Part shown: positions 1 to 11,608 of the stretch, piece by piece
Layout: each line of letters begins with the position of its first letter
Position numbering within the stretch: the stretch's first letter is position 1
DNA from: Larimichthys crocea
Taxonomy: Eukaryota > Chordata > Actinopteri > Sciaenidae
NCBI RefSeq assembly: GCF_000972845.2
Contig: NC_040016.1
Span: 26,579,629-26,643,628, forward strand
DNA length: 64,000 bases
Direction: 5' to 3'
The notes under the pieces: model-generated
The model's input: the letters and a program-made list of their open reading frames with translations, nothing else
Databases searched by the model: none
Told to the model about the DNA's origin: nothing
Position numbers and translations under genes: made by a program

Positions 1-1974
1 ATAAATGTAATAATAAATGTACTAGTACTTTCCATGGACTCTGAGACATTCCCATGACATTCTGTCTTTACACGACCCGAAGTCTCCATCAACACACACA
101 CACACACACACACACCCACCACACACACCACTGCGAGCTGCCCGCCTGAGATGAAAGTGCCTCTTAGAATAAGAGCTTAGAGGCTCACACACAACACACA
201 ACACAGCCAGGTGTGTGTGTGCCTGTGTGTGTGTGCTTTGTTGTTGTGTGTGTCTCTCTTCGTATGCAGAGTGTCTGTGTGGTATCTTTACATGTCCTGG
301 GCAAGTCAGTGTCATTGTTTGTGTGTGTTAAAGTGTGTGCTGTGTGAAGTTGATGTATGCACATTGACAGCCCTCGCCTCGTCTGCTGCCTCCCCTTCAA
401 ACACCCACACTTTATACACACCACACTTATACAACACCCCTTTCTACACACACACTGTATACACCACACACTTATACCACACCACACTTTATACACACAA
501 CACTTTATACACACACACTTCCTCTCTCTGGACTGACGTCAGGGAGGCTAGTATTACATGGGACCGCAGCCTCTCGTCTGTTTTAACAAACCTTCAAGCC
601 GCCTGTTCATACGCGGACTCGACCCGCTTGGAGATAATTATACCTGGAACGTCCACGTCTGCACACCAGCTAACAGCAGCGGGGAGGAACAGGAAATCCG
701 CTGTGCCTCCATGTGATCGTGTTTCATCCTTCAGTATTAGACCACCATGCCAGCAGCATGTTTTATTTTGGCACACACCCACAGCAGAACAGCATCCATG
801 ATCACGGTTTCTTATCACGTCAGCACGTATGTTGATGATCTGATATATTTAAACTGATGTGTGTCCACTGTGGGTTGGTCTTGGTCGCACCAGTTCGTAT
901 TCACTGGCGGCTACATTATACTGTTCCGGGTCATTTCACTTCAGTCAGGAAACCTTCTATGAGCACGGACTGAACTACTCACACTCCTGCTCTAATTCTT
1001 TGTACGTCTCCCCATATGATGTGAAAGTCTTATGTTGCTGTTGTTTTGTATGAGTTTCCCCCAAAAACAAAACTGTTCCCCGTCCTGTATGAAACCAGAA
1101 GTTTCACGTGCTCAGCTGCATGAGTTATTAGCAACACAGCCCCCAGAGTTTCATCCTTCTTCCACAAATAAAGAGATTTTATTCTTAAGATGGAGCAGTC
1201 AGCAAAGCAGGACTGCACATTATTACTGCTAACAGCAATAAAATATAAAACAGACCCATTAACTCATAAATCACCGGTCAGTGACATTTAGAAGTCAATG
1301 CAAATCAATAATGAGAGACTGAGCGGTGCCTTCAGTTAAAGACACAGGAACATGAAAATAGAAAATACTTTCTGAATTTTTGTTTTTTTTTTTTTTCTGG
1401 AACAACCACAAAAGGGACATGGTTAAATACCACACACACCACCACACCCAACACACACACACACACACACACACCCAGCTTATTTTCTGACGCTCGGCAG
1501 GGATGGAGTGCTTGGCCCTGACTGACGCTTGCTTTGTTCATCCACCGGCCCTTCTGCCTGTAAATGCAATCCAATCAATCACAAACTCTGGAGGCCAAGG
1601 ACAACACCAACACACCCACACACACACACACTGTGGAGGACATTGCCACACACTACACAAATACACTACAGTCCCAGAGGGGCCGATGCTCCAGAGGTTC
1701 TGACAAGGCAATCACAAAGACCTTATCCATCATGACTTGGACAGAAAGGGCAGGCAGGAGGTGGAGGAGGTCGGAGGAGGAGGTGGACGGATAGGATAGT
1801 GGTCTCGTTGCAATTAAAAGAAGCGAAGGAGGATGATGGGGTGTGTGTGGGATGTTAGTGTGATCGACACTTCCCTCCTGTTCTGGCCTTCACGGTGTGC
1901 ACACCGTAGGCCGAAAACCAGGAAACGAACTGTCAGAGGGGGTTCAACTGTACGTGACAATTTACTTTGATATA
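1..1974. other. Gene-poor stretch with (CA)n/(TG)n microsatellites
   Basis: No exon or gene could be supported here on either strand. The stretch holds several dinucleotide tracts: (CA)n at about 91-126, TG-rich sequence at about 203-260, a run of imperfect ACAC-rich sequence at 400-520, (CA)n at about 1,424-1,477 and again at about 1,606-1,632, and a poly-T run near 1,383-1,396. The open frames in this part are mostly cysteine/valine or threonine/histidine readings of these tracts and have no codon or domain support. Confidence 0.7.
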
Positions 1975-2195
1975 CAAAGATGAAGAAGAGGAGCAGAGAC
2001 GAGAGGAGAGAAGAGATGACAGAGACAAGAGAGAGAGAGACGGAGAGAGAGGAAGAGCGGACAAGGGAGACAGGAGACGGAGGGGAGAAGCAGGAGAGGC
2101 GGGAGAGAGAAGAACAGGAGAGAGGAGACAGACAGCAGACGAGGGAGAGAGCCCGAGGGAGAGAAAGCAGAGCGAAGAGAGAGACAACTCTTCTA
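1975..2195. repeat. Purine-rich (GA)n-type tract
   Basis: About 220 bases of almost pure purine on the plus strand (GAGA, GGAGA and AGACAGG mixtures) with few pyrimidine interruptions. The arginine/glutamate-rich plus-strand frames and the serine/leucine-rich minus-strand frames across it are composition artefacts. Long polypurine tracts can form triplex DNA, but nothing here shows a function. Confidence 0.8.
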
Positions 2196-3789
2196 AATAT
2201 CATCAGGTGCCAAATACCATTCACATCCTGAGCACAGGAACAACAACCAGGACATGAAGCACTGAGCTGCAGACTGAAAATCTCACCACCTTTGTTGGGT
2301 TGGTCAGTACTCGAGTTGAGGGGGGAGGATGGGGGGGGAGGCCAAACTTTTCCCCCCCTGTGGGGATAATCGGTCAAAATCATCCCTCTTCTAAAATGGT
2401 CATCCCTTTTATGCAGCGTTTGTTCCAAAGTGCGAGGCGCGAACTCCTTGGGGGGCGCCAGAGGGACTGCAGGGGAGGCGCGGCGGGGGAAAAAAATATA
2501 AAATATATCTTAAACGATTGTGTATCTTCACTGTGCGATGAAAACATCGGAGCTAGCCCCCAAGAGTAGCAACAAAATCCACAAAACGGACACACAGTAG
2601 TCCACGCGAACGAAAGAAACGCTGCTAATTGTCTTCCTGGCTAATGTCTTGCTAAGTCTCCTGCTAATGTCTCCTGCTAATGTCTCGCTAATTGTCTTGC
2701 TTTAGTTTTTGAATTCCCAGTCACGAACGCTCCTGGTTGTTACATAAAGAAAAACCGGCTTTGACAGTGAAGTGTGACCCTTGCTGCGATCATACTACCT
2801 TTGGGTTTTACTTCATTCTGGGTCTAATTGTGTGGGTTCAAAAGTGAAGTGGGCCCGTGTACTAATACGATCTCCTGACTTCTGATTGGTCGACAGGTGA
2901 CAAGTGTCAATCATCCCACACTTTTGCCTTAGGCGGAGATGCTACCTGCTGCTTCATATTATTTAATACCGCATTGTTTCAAAATTCGACGCTCGTTTAA
3001 AAACTCGAAGTCTTCTTCCTCCTCCTTAAATTGTGTTTTTATTAGTGAAGAAAGATGTGTTTTTTTAACAAAAATGTGTTTTTTAAATGTATTTAAATTA
3101 TTTGAAAACACACAAAGATGTTAAAAAAACATACAAAAGTTGTGTTTAAAAATATTTGAGCACCTTCACAAATAAAGATATTTAAAAAGTTTTGACAAAT
3201 TGTTTAAAACAAGATGTGAATGACATGAGGTCCATAGTTAACGTGTTATTGTTTCTTTCCGATAAATCGTATGGTTTGTGCAGTGCCATGCACTGAGAAT
3301 GCAAGCTATGAGATCAGTGTGATTTATGGATTTGCCATGTCTAGCAAGTCACATCCTAAAATTGACTAGAATGAGGAATTCATCTAAGAAATACAAAATT
3401 TCTTGGGGGAGGACCCCCCAGACCCCCCTGCTGGAAATAACTTACATAAATGAAAATTATCACCATCCCCCCTGGTCTCATTTACCAACTCACTACTTGG
3501 TTGTCATGAAGTTCTGCAGGATCGTTCGTGGTCCCCTGACTTGTTCCTCTAGCGCTCCGTGAGGTTGATCGTTTGTCAAGTTTCCATCCAAACCGTGCTG
3601 CAACAAAACAGGCCTTCTTCCAGAGCGTGATGTTCATTTAGTAATATGATGGATGGATGGACTGTTGCCACCCTTGTAGCTGCTGTTAGCTTTTCAGTTT
3701 GTAGCCGGGCAGCCCAGAACTGGGTGGAGTGTACCACGGAGGAGTTCTAGAAAAAACCAAAGAAAAAAAGAACACGAAGAAGAAAAAAC
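2196..3789. other. Non-coding stretch with a short tandem repeat
   Basis: No gene is supported. 2,622-2,702 is a short imperfect tandem repeat of about 15-16 bases built on GCTAATGTCTC. 2,970-3,190 is T/A-rich with runs of T. A short (ATGG)n occurs at 3,648-3,660. At 3,746-3,800 the DNA is A-rich with repeated AAGAAGAAAAAACACG. I see nothing else in this interval. Confidence 0.6.
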
Positions 3790-4018
3790 ACGAAGAAGAA
3801 GAGGTTTCCGGTCCAGCAGTCGCAGCCTCTATGGACACTGATGGCAGGGAGGCAGGAGTGAAGAGGACGCCGGCGAGGAAGCTAAGAAGAGAAAAGGATG
3901 AGAGAGTGAGCGAGCAAGAAGCCGCCGGGACAATGAGTAAATGTGGGACTGATTTTAGTGGTTGGTTAGAGCTTGGTGAAAATAAAAGGCTGACAAGGAC
4001 AGACGCCGAGCTGGGCTG
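3790..4018 (+). mobile_element. Dispersed repeat carrying a short basic ORF (copy 1)
   Basis: The part at about 3,820-3,975 matches the minus strand at about 40,985-40,825 almost base for base over some 140 bp (and, with errors, about 55,980-55,860). In all of them an ATG opens a reading with a basic stretch (KRTPARKLRREKDER here, KRTLTEEAKKRKGESERARS at 40.9 kb) followed by a GTDFSGW or GLTFSGW motif. The plus-strand frame here ends at a stop at 4,017-4,019. I do not recognise the family. A protein-coding piece of a mobile element or of a multicopy fish gene are both possible; recurrence in unrelated intergenic sites favours the element. Confidence 0.5.
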
Positions 4019-4689
4019 ACTGCTGCGTGACTAGGCAGTGGATCAGTGCTGCTGGGGCCCTGTGCTGATGTGATTGATTCAGAAAGTAATGTACCAGAAG
4101 CGCAACTACTCGCGTACACACTGGACCATAGTTACACAGTGGGATTACACTCGTGGAGAGACAACAAAACTGCATTTCATACTTAAGGTCACAAAGACTC
4201 AAGCCCTCTGTATATATTCACTACTTACACTTTTTTACTAGTGTTAACACTTTTAGAAAAGTAAATGATGGAAAATATAAGTGACACAAAACCAATTACC
4301 AAACTACATACATGAAATGAAAAGTAGCATTAAGGCTGAAACGGCTATATATTATAGTATTTATGTTGTGAGGCTATTTTTATTAATACCCGTATTGTTC
4401 CACTGCATAGGTGTGAACAGATTTCCGACACAATCACTGGCCCTCACACTGAGGTAATGAGTATATGCGTGCAATCTTTGGACCGATTGATTTTCAGCAC
4501 TCTTAATAGGTCAATGGCAAATTTTTTCATGGGGGGAAATGGGCCCGGAAAGCTCAAACATTTATTATGCCTAATATAATGAGTCATTATGGAACACAGG
4601 CCGCTTGGTTTTATGCCGGCTCATCATGTGTTATATGATTCAGCTGCTGTAAAAGAGTAAGTGGAGTCAACGGTGCTGACACGTGTACA

Positions 4690-5575
4690 GGATACTCTCT
4701 GTGCTAAAGTTTAAAGTGGAGTACGGTACGTTTGTCAACTGTAAGTGGAGTACAGGTACGTTTCTGTGTGACCACACGTATGTAAAGGTGGAGTACAGGT
4801 ACGTTTCTCTACTAGGGGTGTCTTGCTTTGCTCCACGAACGGGACGGTATCTTGTACACACGTTGTGAAAGGTGATACAGGTACGTTTCTGTGCTGACAC
4901 ACTACGATGTAAAGGTGGACGTACAGGTACGTTTCTGTGTCGAAACGTATGTGATTAAGGTGGGTGACAGGTGCGTTTCGTGCTGCACCGTATGTAAAGG
5001 TGGAGTACAGGTACGTTTCTGTGCTGACACACGGATGTAAAGGTGGAGTACAGGTCGTGTCTGTGCTTGAAACACCGTATGTAAAGGGGGAGACAGGTAC
5101 GTGTCTGTGCTGACACGTATGTAAAGGTGGAGTAAGGTACGTTTTCTGTGCTGAAACACGAGGGAAAGGTGGAGTACAGGTACGCTGAAACACGAGGGAA
5201 AGGTGGAGTACAGGTACGGGGTCGGGGGGAACCAACGGAGGGGAAAGGTGGAGGGAAAGGGACGGGGAGGCGGAACAGACGGAGGGAAAAGGGGGAGGAC
5301 AGGGAAGGGGCGGGGAGGACAAACGGAGGGAAAAGGGGGAGGAAGGGAAGGTGGGAGGGGAGGACAAGGAGGGAAGGGGGAGGAAAGGGAAGGGGCTGGG
5401 GAAAAAGGAGGGAAAGGGGGAGGAAAGGGACGGGGATGGGGGACACAGGGAGGGGGAAATGGGGGGACAGGGACGGGGCGGGGCGGAACAAGGAGGGAAA
5501 GGGGGGGTAGGAAGGGACGGGGAGGGGAGGAAACGGAGGGAAGGGGGAAGGACAGGGAAGGGGCAAAAAGGGGAG
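4690..5575 (+). repeat. Minisatellite grading into a G-rich purine array
   Basis: From 4,690 to about 5,150 the sequence repeats a unit of roughly 40-44 bases containing AAGGTGGAGTACAGGTACG, then TTTCTGTGCTGACAC and ATGTAAAGG, about a dozen times with many small insertions and deletions. Between 5,150 and 5,260 the unit shrinks to one built on GAGGGAAAGGTGGAGTAC. From there to 5,575 it becomes GGAGGGAAAGGGGGAGGA-like units of about 30-36 bases. The change is gradual, so one array seems to have evolved into the other. Long proline- or glycine/arginine-rich frames cross it on both strands and in several frames at once, which is what a repeat gives and a gene does not. Confidence 0.85.
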
Positions 5576-5711
5576 CAAGGACGCCGCCGCCGCAGACGCA
5601 GACCAAGCCGACGAAGCCCGAGCCGCCGGAAGACGAGACGAAGCAAACAGCCGCAGCTCCTCCCCCTCCCCCTCCGTCTCCTCCTCCTCCTCCTCCTCCT
5701 CCTTCCTCTCC
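5576..5711 (+). other. GC-rich stretch ending in a (CTC)n tract
   Basis: A GC-rich segment (CGCCGCCGCAGACGC, then CCTCCCCCTCC and (CTC)n at 5,660-5,705) leads directly into the diverged repeat at 5,712. The plus frame reads lysine/proline-rich and then polyproline. It runs on from the G-rich array upstream, has no start of its own and no recognisable domain, so I do not call a gene. Confidence 0.4.
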
Positions 5712-5825
5712 TGCAGACAGCAGTGACATTCATCCACAGTTAAACTCGTCTCTCTCCAGGCTGGTTAGAAATCTCTTGTATTGTTCTGACTCGACACCCT
5801 GCTGTGAAGCAGTCGCCTCCTACTC
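5712..5825 (+). repeat. Diverged repeat pair, copy A
   Basis: This segment and 6,530-6,655 share a common order: a long pyrimidine tract, TGCAGACAGC, CATCCACAGT, a GGTTAGAAATCT or TGTTAGAAATCT block, TTGTATTGTTC, then CACGCTGTC or CACCCTGCTGTG with AAGCA. Copy B has an extra 12-15 bases in the middle. The shared pyrimidine-TGCAG start resembles a splice acceptor, but no open frame is conserved between the two copies. Confidence 0.6.
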
Positions 5826-6529
5826 CTTCCTGTTCCCCCTAATAACCAACTCCTCCTCCTGTTCCTCCTCCTCCCGTTTCCCCTGCTCCTCAACATTTTC
5901 TGATAATAGTGTATTCCTCACTGCCCGTCTCCGTCTCTTCCCTTTGGTCAAATGTCATCCCTCGTTTGCTGCATATTTTCCCATGGAGGACGATGCTGAA
6001 GCCTCCGTGCTAAAGATCCTCATACAGCAGCATGATTAAAACTGTATCTTGTTCTGGTGTAGCACCTCCACCTGCATGGAGGGGCTTGAGTTTGTTTCCT
6101 ATATTCTAACTATGTTGAGCCTTTATGGCATAGTGATTTTAAACCAAAGCAACTTAGGAGAATCCGTCTTGCCAGGCTTCAAGCAGCGCGCTCACAGTGG
6201 TTACAGGTGGATCCGTGTCCTCTGTGGATCTACCAACAGCTACTGCATGAGCTACAGATGTGGGGTAACAATGTTCTCTCGACTTCTCTCCATGTTCTTC
6301 AGCCAGCTGATCTTTGACTCCATGGTTTGTTGATCCGAATGGTTGACGTTCATCAGTCCGAGTACTGTTCTTCTTCTGCGACCTCTTCTTCACTTCCTGC
6401 CTCCTATGCTGACTTCTAATTTCCCCCCTTGTCTTATTCATCCACCTCTTTTCTGTCTTCTCACTTCAGTCCTCCCTCATCTGTTCCTCCCTCCCTCATC
6501 ACCTTCTCCATCAATCCCCTGCCCTGCAC

Positions 6530-6655
6530 TGCAGACAGCTGTGATATTTAGTGAGCATTCATTAGCATCCACAGTAAACCCATCGCTCTTCAGGGCTTGT
6601 TAGAAATCTGTTGTATTGTTCAGCTTGTGCACCACGCTGTCAAGCAACTCGTTTC
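6530..6655 (+). repeat. Diverged repeat pair, copy B
   Basis: Second member of the pair described at 5,712-5,825. It is also preceded by about 150 bases of C/T-rich DNA (6,370-6,525). The similarity is clear over about 110 bases but has many substitutions, so the duplication is old. Confidence 0.6.
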
Positions 6656-9604
6656 TCTGCTTGAGGCAGCGTTTCAGAGGGAAGCATCTTGAAAGGAGTT
6701 CTTGATTCGGGAAAATGTCTCTCACTGTCTCACCCTCTCTGACCCGTTCACAAATATGCATCTTCTTTTACGACCAGGTGCGATCTCCAATAAGGGAACA
6801 GCGATGAGTTTATGTCGCCATTTCGTTTCCTTCCTGAAATCTAAAATTCCTGGCTGCTAACATCCAGAGGAGGGACGCGAGGGGCTGATCGCTTGTCTTG
6901 ATATCTTCTTCAGGGTGCTCAGAGCAATAATCCTAACGAGGAGCAGTGAGTGATGAGCTTGTTGCTGTGGGGTTCGCCTCTCAGGCCATATATAAAGGCT
7001 GCAAAAATGGGAACATATGTGTATGTCTTTATTCACCTGGTATGTTTGAAAGCACAAAATATTCCTCCAGTATTCCTCTGTCATATTGATATTTTGGTAA
7101 ACCAGCAGCACATTTCTCTGGGGGGAGCTATAAAGTAAAAAAAGTAGCTTCAATCATCAGCACTGACAAAGTCTGCAACTCTACCTGGTGGACGACCTTC
7201 TAAACTATCAGCAAGAGACACAAGAAAAATGATAATTCAGGTAAAAGCCAACCATAACATCTGTGCATGCTTCCACTATGAGAAGAAAACTCAATCAACA
7301 TGACTTACTGTACATGGAGGGGTTGCTAGTGTCACACGCCCGTCCAACCTCTCTTAACAGGCTCCCCAAAGTAGATGTGAGACTGATACAGTATGTCACT
7401 ACAGTTATTACATTACTACATTATTGTGAAAGGAGGTGCAATATCCTGTTAGCTGAAGGGGTTCACATACGTTTGCGCCCATGAAATCTGAGTTATTTTA
7501 GTATTTTTCACAAACTTTTGAGCAGCACTGTAGGCGGTAACATTAATCTTTGTGGCCATGCTGAAAATGTAGCAAGATCTGGAGGATGAGCAGGAGGTGA
7601 AGGTGGAGGTGGAGGTGGAGGTGGAGGTGGAGAAGAGCATTATAAAAGCTGAGAAGATGAGAGAGAAAACCACTGCTTCTAAGATGCTGGTGTAGATTTC
7701 TGCTGTGCTGGAGAAAAGGACGATATGTTGAGATGTGGGGAAGATGCCTGAGGGGTCTATTGACATCTGTATCTGAGATATAAAGAGGTTTCTATCAGGC
7801 TCGCTCTGTCCATGGATTCTGTGTCCTGGTACATGTCATTCGATCTCAGCTGCATCTGTTACCAAAGCTCTCCATTTAAACTCAGAACATCTCAAAGCAT
7901 TTAGATCTATTCTGGTCGTCTGGCGGCTTCACTATGAGATAAAAGGAGTTCAGAATGATGATAAAAGTTTGAAGTGCTTCACATCAGAGTTCTTCACTGG
8001 TCTACCTGAACCCTTGGACCCAGGACCGGTCAGGTTTGGGTCCTGTTCTATTACAGCATGTTTCAGGTCTGGTAAACCCCGAGTGGAGCAAAGAAGACCT
8101 GGCTGGGGATCAGACAGATAGTCATGATGGAAGTGTGTGTGAGAAGTAACATGTGTGGACACAAGGTGGCACCAAATGCCCACTGTGGTCTCAGAGATGA
8201 CAGTAAAGTAATGCTAACGTTAGACATGATAATGTTTTTTAAACTGCGAAGCTGAACACTGCAGAATGTGGGCCGACATCGTCCTGATGAAATGAGACTC
8301 TCTACTCGGCAGCATGTCGCTGTAAACTAGTATATAAAGTTCAGCATCAATGGAGGCTTCACAAATGTCCATGGTACCATCCCATCATGGATGCTGGATT
8401 TTAAACTGTACGCTGATAACAAGCCGGATGGTCCGTCTCCTCTTTAGCCTGGTGTCTGTTTCTTTGCATGGTGGAGTCGTGGTGGAGTCGTGGTGGAGTC
8501 TGAGCTGCCATTTGTGGATGCAGAGATGAACTATCTTCACAGACGATGGTTGTTGAAGTGTTCCTCAGTCTGTGTTTGATGCTCTGCTGTCTGCAGGGCC
8601 TGAACATCACCGGCACACACGATTGGTTTTCAGCCCTGTCCCTTGTTCCAGAGCTTTCTTCTGATTGGCTGAATCTTTGAATGACGTGATGTAGATGATG
8701 AAATCCACAGATTCTTTGTCCTTTTATGTTGACAAACATTATTCTGAACATTTCATGTCATTTCAAAGCTACGTTCCACAAACATAAGCTCCAAACATCT
8801 GACTTTTATAAAAATGTATCTTTGTATTTGATTAGTAATACTGGATTCGCACCACCCGTTCACTGATATTCTATATTTATTAGATATTTTCATCTGGGTC
8901 ATTCAGGGAGTGGAGTCTGGCATCCCTTACTCCTCCCATTGATTTGAGCTTCCTAATGGATTTCATTGGACCTCCCGTGATTCCACATTAATATTTCATC
9001 AGCCCTCCATTTCCCGACTACATCACTGTAAAACCCTCAGCAGCAGCACCACCACCACCACCACCGCTGCTAACGCTGCTGTCAGATTACTGCAAACAGG
9101 CGAGAGGAGGCTGCGTGTGCTGGTTGGAGTCAGCTGTAAAAGGAAAGGAAGGCAAAGATGAAGACGACGTAATGAAAGAAAGACGGGCAGATAGTTTCCA
9201 TAATCAAAGGCCACACGCTGGGGAAACTCTGAATCACCTGCAGAGCAACTAATGAGTTGAATTTAGTCTATTGACTTCTACTGCAGCTGCTTTTAGAAAC
9301 TTTAATATCACAAGAATGCAGTCGGTCCAAAATATTTAGAGAAATTCTGAGATCACTGATAATATTCAGGCGACAGGTCCTGCATGTTTTCTTAAGGTCC
9401 GCTGTGTCAGCTTCACAGAATATGGTAGAAATGCATTTTAATCTTCATGACTCTGTTTTTAAATCAGAAACATTCTGTTTTTGTTTCCTCAGTGAAAAAC
9501 AGTTTGATACAAACCAGACCGCTCTTACTGTTGTTTGTTTTCTCTATTAAGAAATCTGATTTCATGATGCAGGTCAGGCCAAACTGTTACAGGCAAGTTT
9601 TTGA
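6656..9604. other. Non-coding stretch; GGAGGT and CAC repeats only
   Basis: No exon is supported. An array of GGAGGT hexamers lies at about 7,593-7,633 and a (CAC)n/(CAG)n tract at 9,041-9,067. The stretch around 7,440-7,500 (AGGGGTTCACATACG) resembles the ends of Tc1/mariner-type fish elements, but no inverted partner was found. The rest has no repeat or signal that I can name. Confidence 0.5.
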
Positions 9605-9645
9605 GCCAATAACGTAATACCATGGTTGGTTATTACGTTATTGGC
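9605..9645. repeat. Perfect 15-bp inverted repeat (hairpin)
   Basis: GCCAATAACGTAATA at 9,605-9,619 is followed by an 11-base spacer and its exact reverse complement at 9,631-9,645. Related words (TATTACATTATTGG) recur at 10,243-10,275, beyond the SINE, so the SINE may have inserted into an older palindromic element. Confidence 0.75.
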
Positions 9646-9954
9646 GTAGCATTAAACTAATCGTTATCCGATAATGTAATGATACATAAACAGGAATGCA
9701 TTTTTTGGAAGTCAAAGATTATTTTGCAGTTTGTTCATCAAACAGAGATTTAGTGGCTGGCATAGTCGTCATATTCATTCATCAGCACTCTCTATCATTT
9801 ATTATGGTTGTAAGAGACAACTTGAGAATTATTTGTTGTACAAAATCTTTATGTATAATTTAGTTTATTTGCTTAGATATGTAAATTCATAATTTGATGT
9901 ATGGAGGAATATTATCTAATTCATCACTGTGCAGTGTGTATGGTAGTTAGATCA

Positions 9955-10178
9955 CTTAGTGGAAAGAGAACATGGACTGTGAATGGACTGTATTCATATC
10001 ATTCCTTTCTAGTCTTCCGACCACTCAAAGCTCTTTACAGTACATATCTCATTCACACATTCACACACATTCATACACTGATGGCATTGGCTGCCATGCA
10101 AGGTGCCAACTGCTCATCAGACGGGGATCGAACCACCGATCATCTGACTAGTGGACGACCCACTCTACCTACCTTGGC
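9955..10178 (-). mobile_element. tRNA-derived SINE
   Basis: Read on the minus strand, a tRNA-like head carries a B-box match GGTTCGATCCCC (plus-strand 10,123-10,134) with a plausible A box (GGTAGAGTGGG) about 35 bases before it. It is followed by a body with TGAATGTGTGTGAATG and a tail region reading AAAGAGCTTTGAGTGGTCGG. This order is that of a widespread teleost SINE family recalled from general knowledge. It lies between two stretches of TATTAC-ATTATTGG words that look like an older host element. Confidence 0.6.
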
Positions 10179-10289
10179 ATGTTACTACATTTTTGGCTTT
10201 ATTACATTCAAAATTACCAAAATGATTACGTTATCGTCAGGTATTACATTATTGGATGTTATTACATTATTGGTTGCTACACAATAACA

Positions 10290-11291
10290 ATAACAGAAAC
10301 CTCTCTCTGCAGTTCGAGTAAACAGGAGTCTTACATTTATAAAAGTAAACACTTACAGTAGTTTACTGTATTTTGTAATCTCTGTAATCTTATTAGTTTT
10401 ACATGAAACATGAGCTCAGGTGTACCTGCAGCATGATGTGTTTCCTGTTTTTTCTTTGCCTGCATTGCCCCCTTGTGTTCACACGTGCTCTGTGCTGAGG
10501 TCAGTTATAAACTGTGAGAAAATACATGGGAGTGGACACAATAACGTGAACAGTGGTGCAGGATAATGCAATCACTGAAACTCTATAAACCACATTACAC
10601 CACCTGTCCGACAGCGTTAACAATAAATCTACTTCTCTGATATAAAATGACGTCTGATGGACGTGTGGGCCATACCTCCATACAGTTTCAGGAAATGTAG
10701 TTAAATATGCCATTCTTTCAAGTTTATTTTTTCAACTGTACATTGCAGATTTACTTACTGTTTGTTAAAAGTACCTTTAGTGCACAGTTTACAACGTAGA
10801 ACTCCATAAGCCCATGAAAGTCTAGAGCAACATTATGCTCCTATGCAAAATGTAGAAATCACAGCCTGATTGTGGTGCTACAGGAAAACAATTACAAATC
10901 ATTCACTTTACTACAAATATACAATATTAAATAAAACAAAAATAAATATATATATGAAAATAAAGTTGCTGAAATAAAAAGTAATGACAAAATAAAAAGT
11001 ACAAATTACACTTACAACAACACTGATCTATAGCAGGTGGGAAGTTTATAACAACAAAATGGAAATTAAAATAAATGAACTTATCAGTAAAAAAAAAAAA
11101 ATTGAGTCAGGTGGACGGTGGAGGCTGTCCACCAGGAGAGGGCGGTGTTTTTATTTTATTGTATGAAAGGTGCTATAAAAAAAAAAAAAGTCTGATTGAT
11201 TGATACATGTAAATCAGTCAGCACTAAATTAAAGGTACATGCAGTAAAATGAAGAGCCGCTTGGGAGTCGAAAGAGCCAACTCTTCTTGAT
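10290..11291. other. AT-rich non-coding stretch with a retroelement tail
   Basis: No gene is seen. The segment is AT-rich with poly-A runs (11,090-11,101; 11,177-11,189). 11,130-11,205 reads GAAAGGTGCTATAAAA followed by poly-A and TTGATTGATAC, the typical 3' end of a fish LINE or SINE with a TGAT-type tail, plus strand. 11,252-11,291 (GAAGAGCCGCTTGGGAGTCG) begins the hAT-end-like sequence that is amplified just downstream. Confidence 0.5.
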
Positions 11292-11608
11292 GAGCTGAGT
11301 CAAATGATCCGACTCCCTAAAAAGAACCGAACTTCCCATCACTAGAGCTGAGTCAAATGATCCGACTCCCGAAAAAGAACCGAACTTACCATCACTGGAG
11401 CTGAGTCAAGTGATCCGACTCCCGAAAAAGAACCGAACTTCCCATCACTAGAGCTGAGTCAAGTGATCCGACTCCCGAAAAAGAACCGAGCTTCCCATCA
11501 CTAGAGCTGAGTCAAGTGATCCGACTCCCGAAAAAGAACCGAACTTCCCATCACCAGAGCTGAGTCAAATGATCCGACTCCCGAAAAAGAACCGAACTTC
11601 CCATCACG
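11292..11608 (+). repeat. Six-unit 53-bp tandem array, each unit with an AP-1 site
   Basis: Six units start at 11,292, 11,345, 11,398, 11,451, 11,504 and 11,557, exactly 53 bases apart, with only a few substitutions between units. Each contains CTGAGTCAA, so a perfect TGAGTCA (AP-1/TRE consensus) recurs at 11,296, 11,349, 11,402, 11,455, 11,508 and 11,561. Each unit also ends in ACTTCCCATCACTAG. Read on the other strand (CTAGTGATGGGAAGTTCG) this resembles the end of a hAT-type fish transposon, so the array looks like a tandem amplification of a transposon end. It stops about 276 bases before the MANF start codon. Confidence 0.9.

Noticed and set aside
1814..2428. 204-codon minus-strand ORF
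   Set aside because: Most of it is the complement of the purine tract at 1,975-2,195 (leucine/serine runs).
4735..5737. Overlapping 260-332 codon minus-strand ORFs rich in proline and serine
   Set aside because: Three frames are open over the same G/C-biased repeat at once; no domain, no codon signal.
5203..6039. Proline-rich plus ORF as the C-terminus of a DOCK3-like gene
   Set aside because: DOCK3 neighbours MANF in human, so I looked, but the frame comes out of the G-rich array, and no conserved motif or splice structure supports it.
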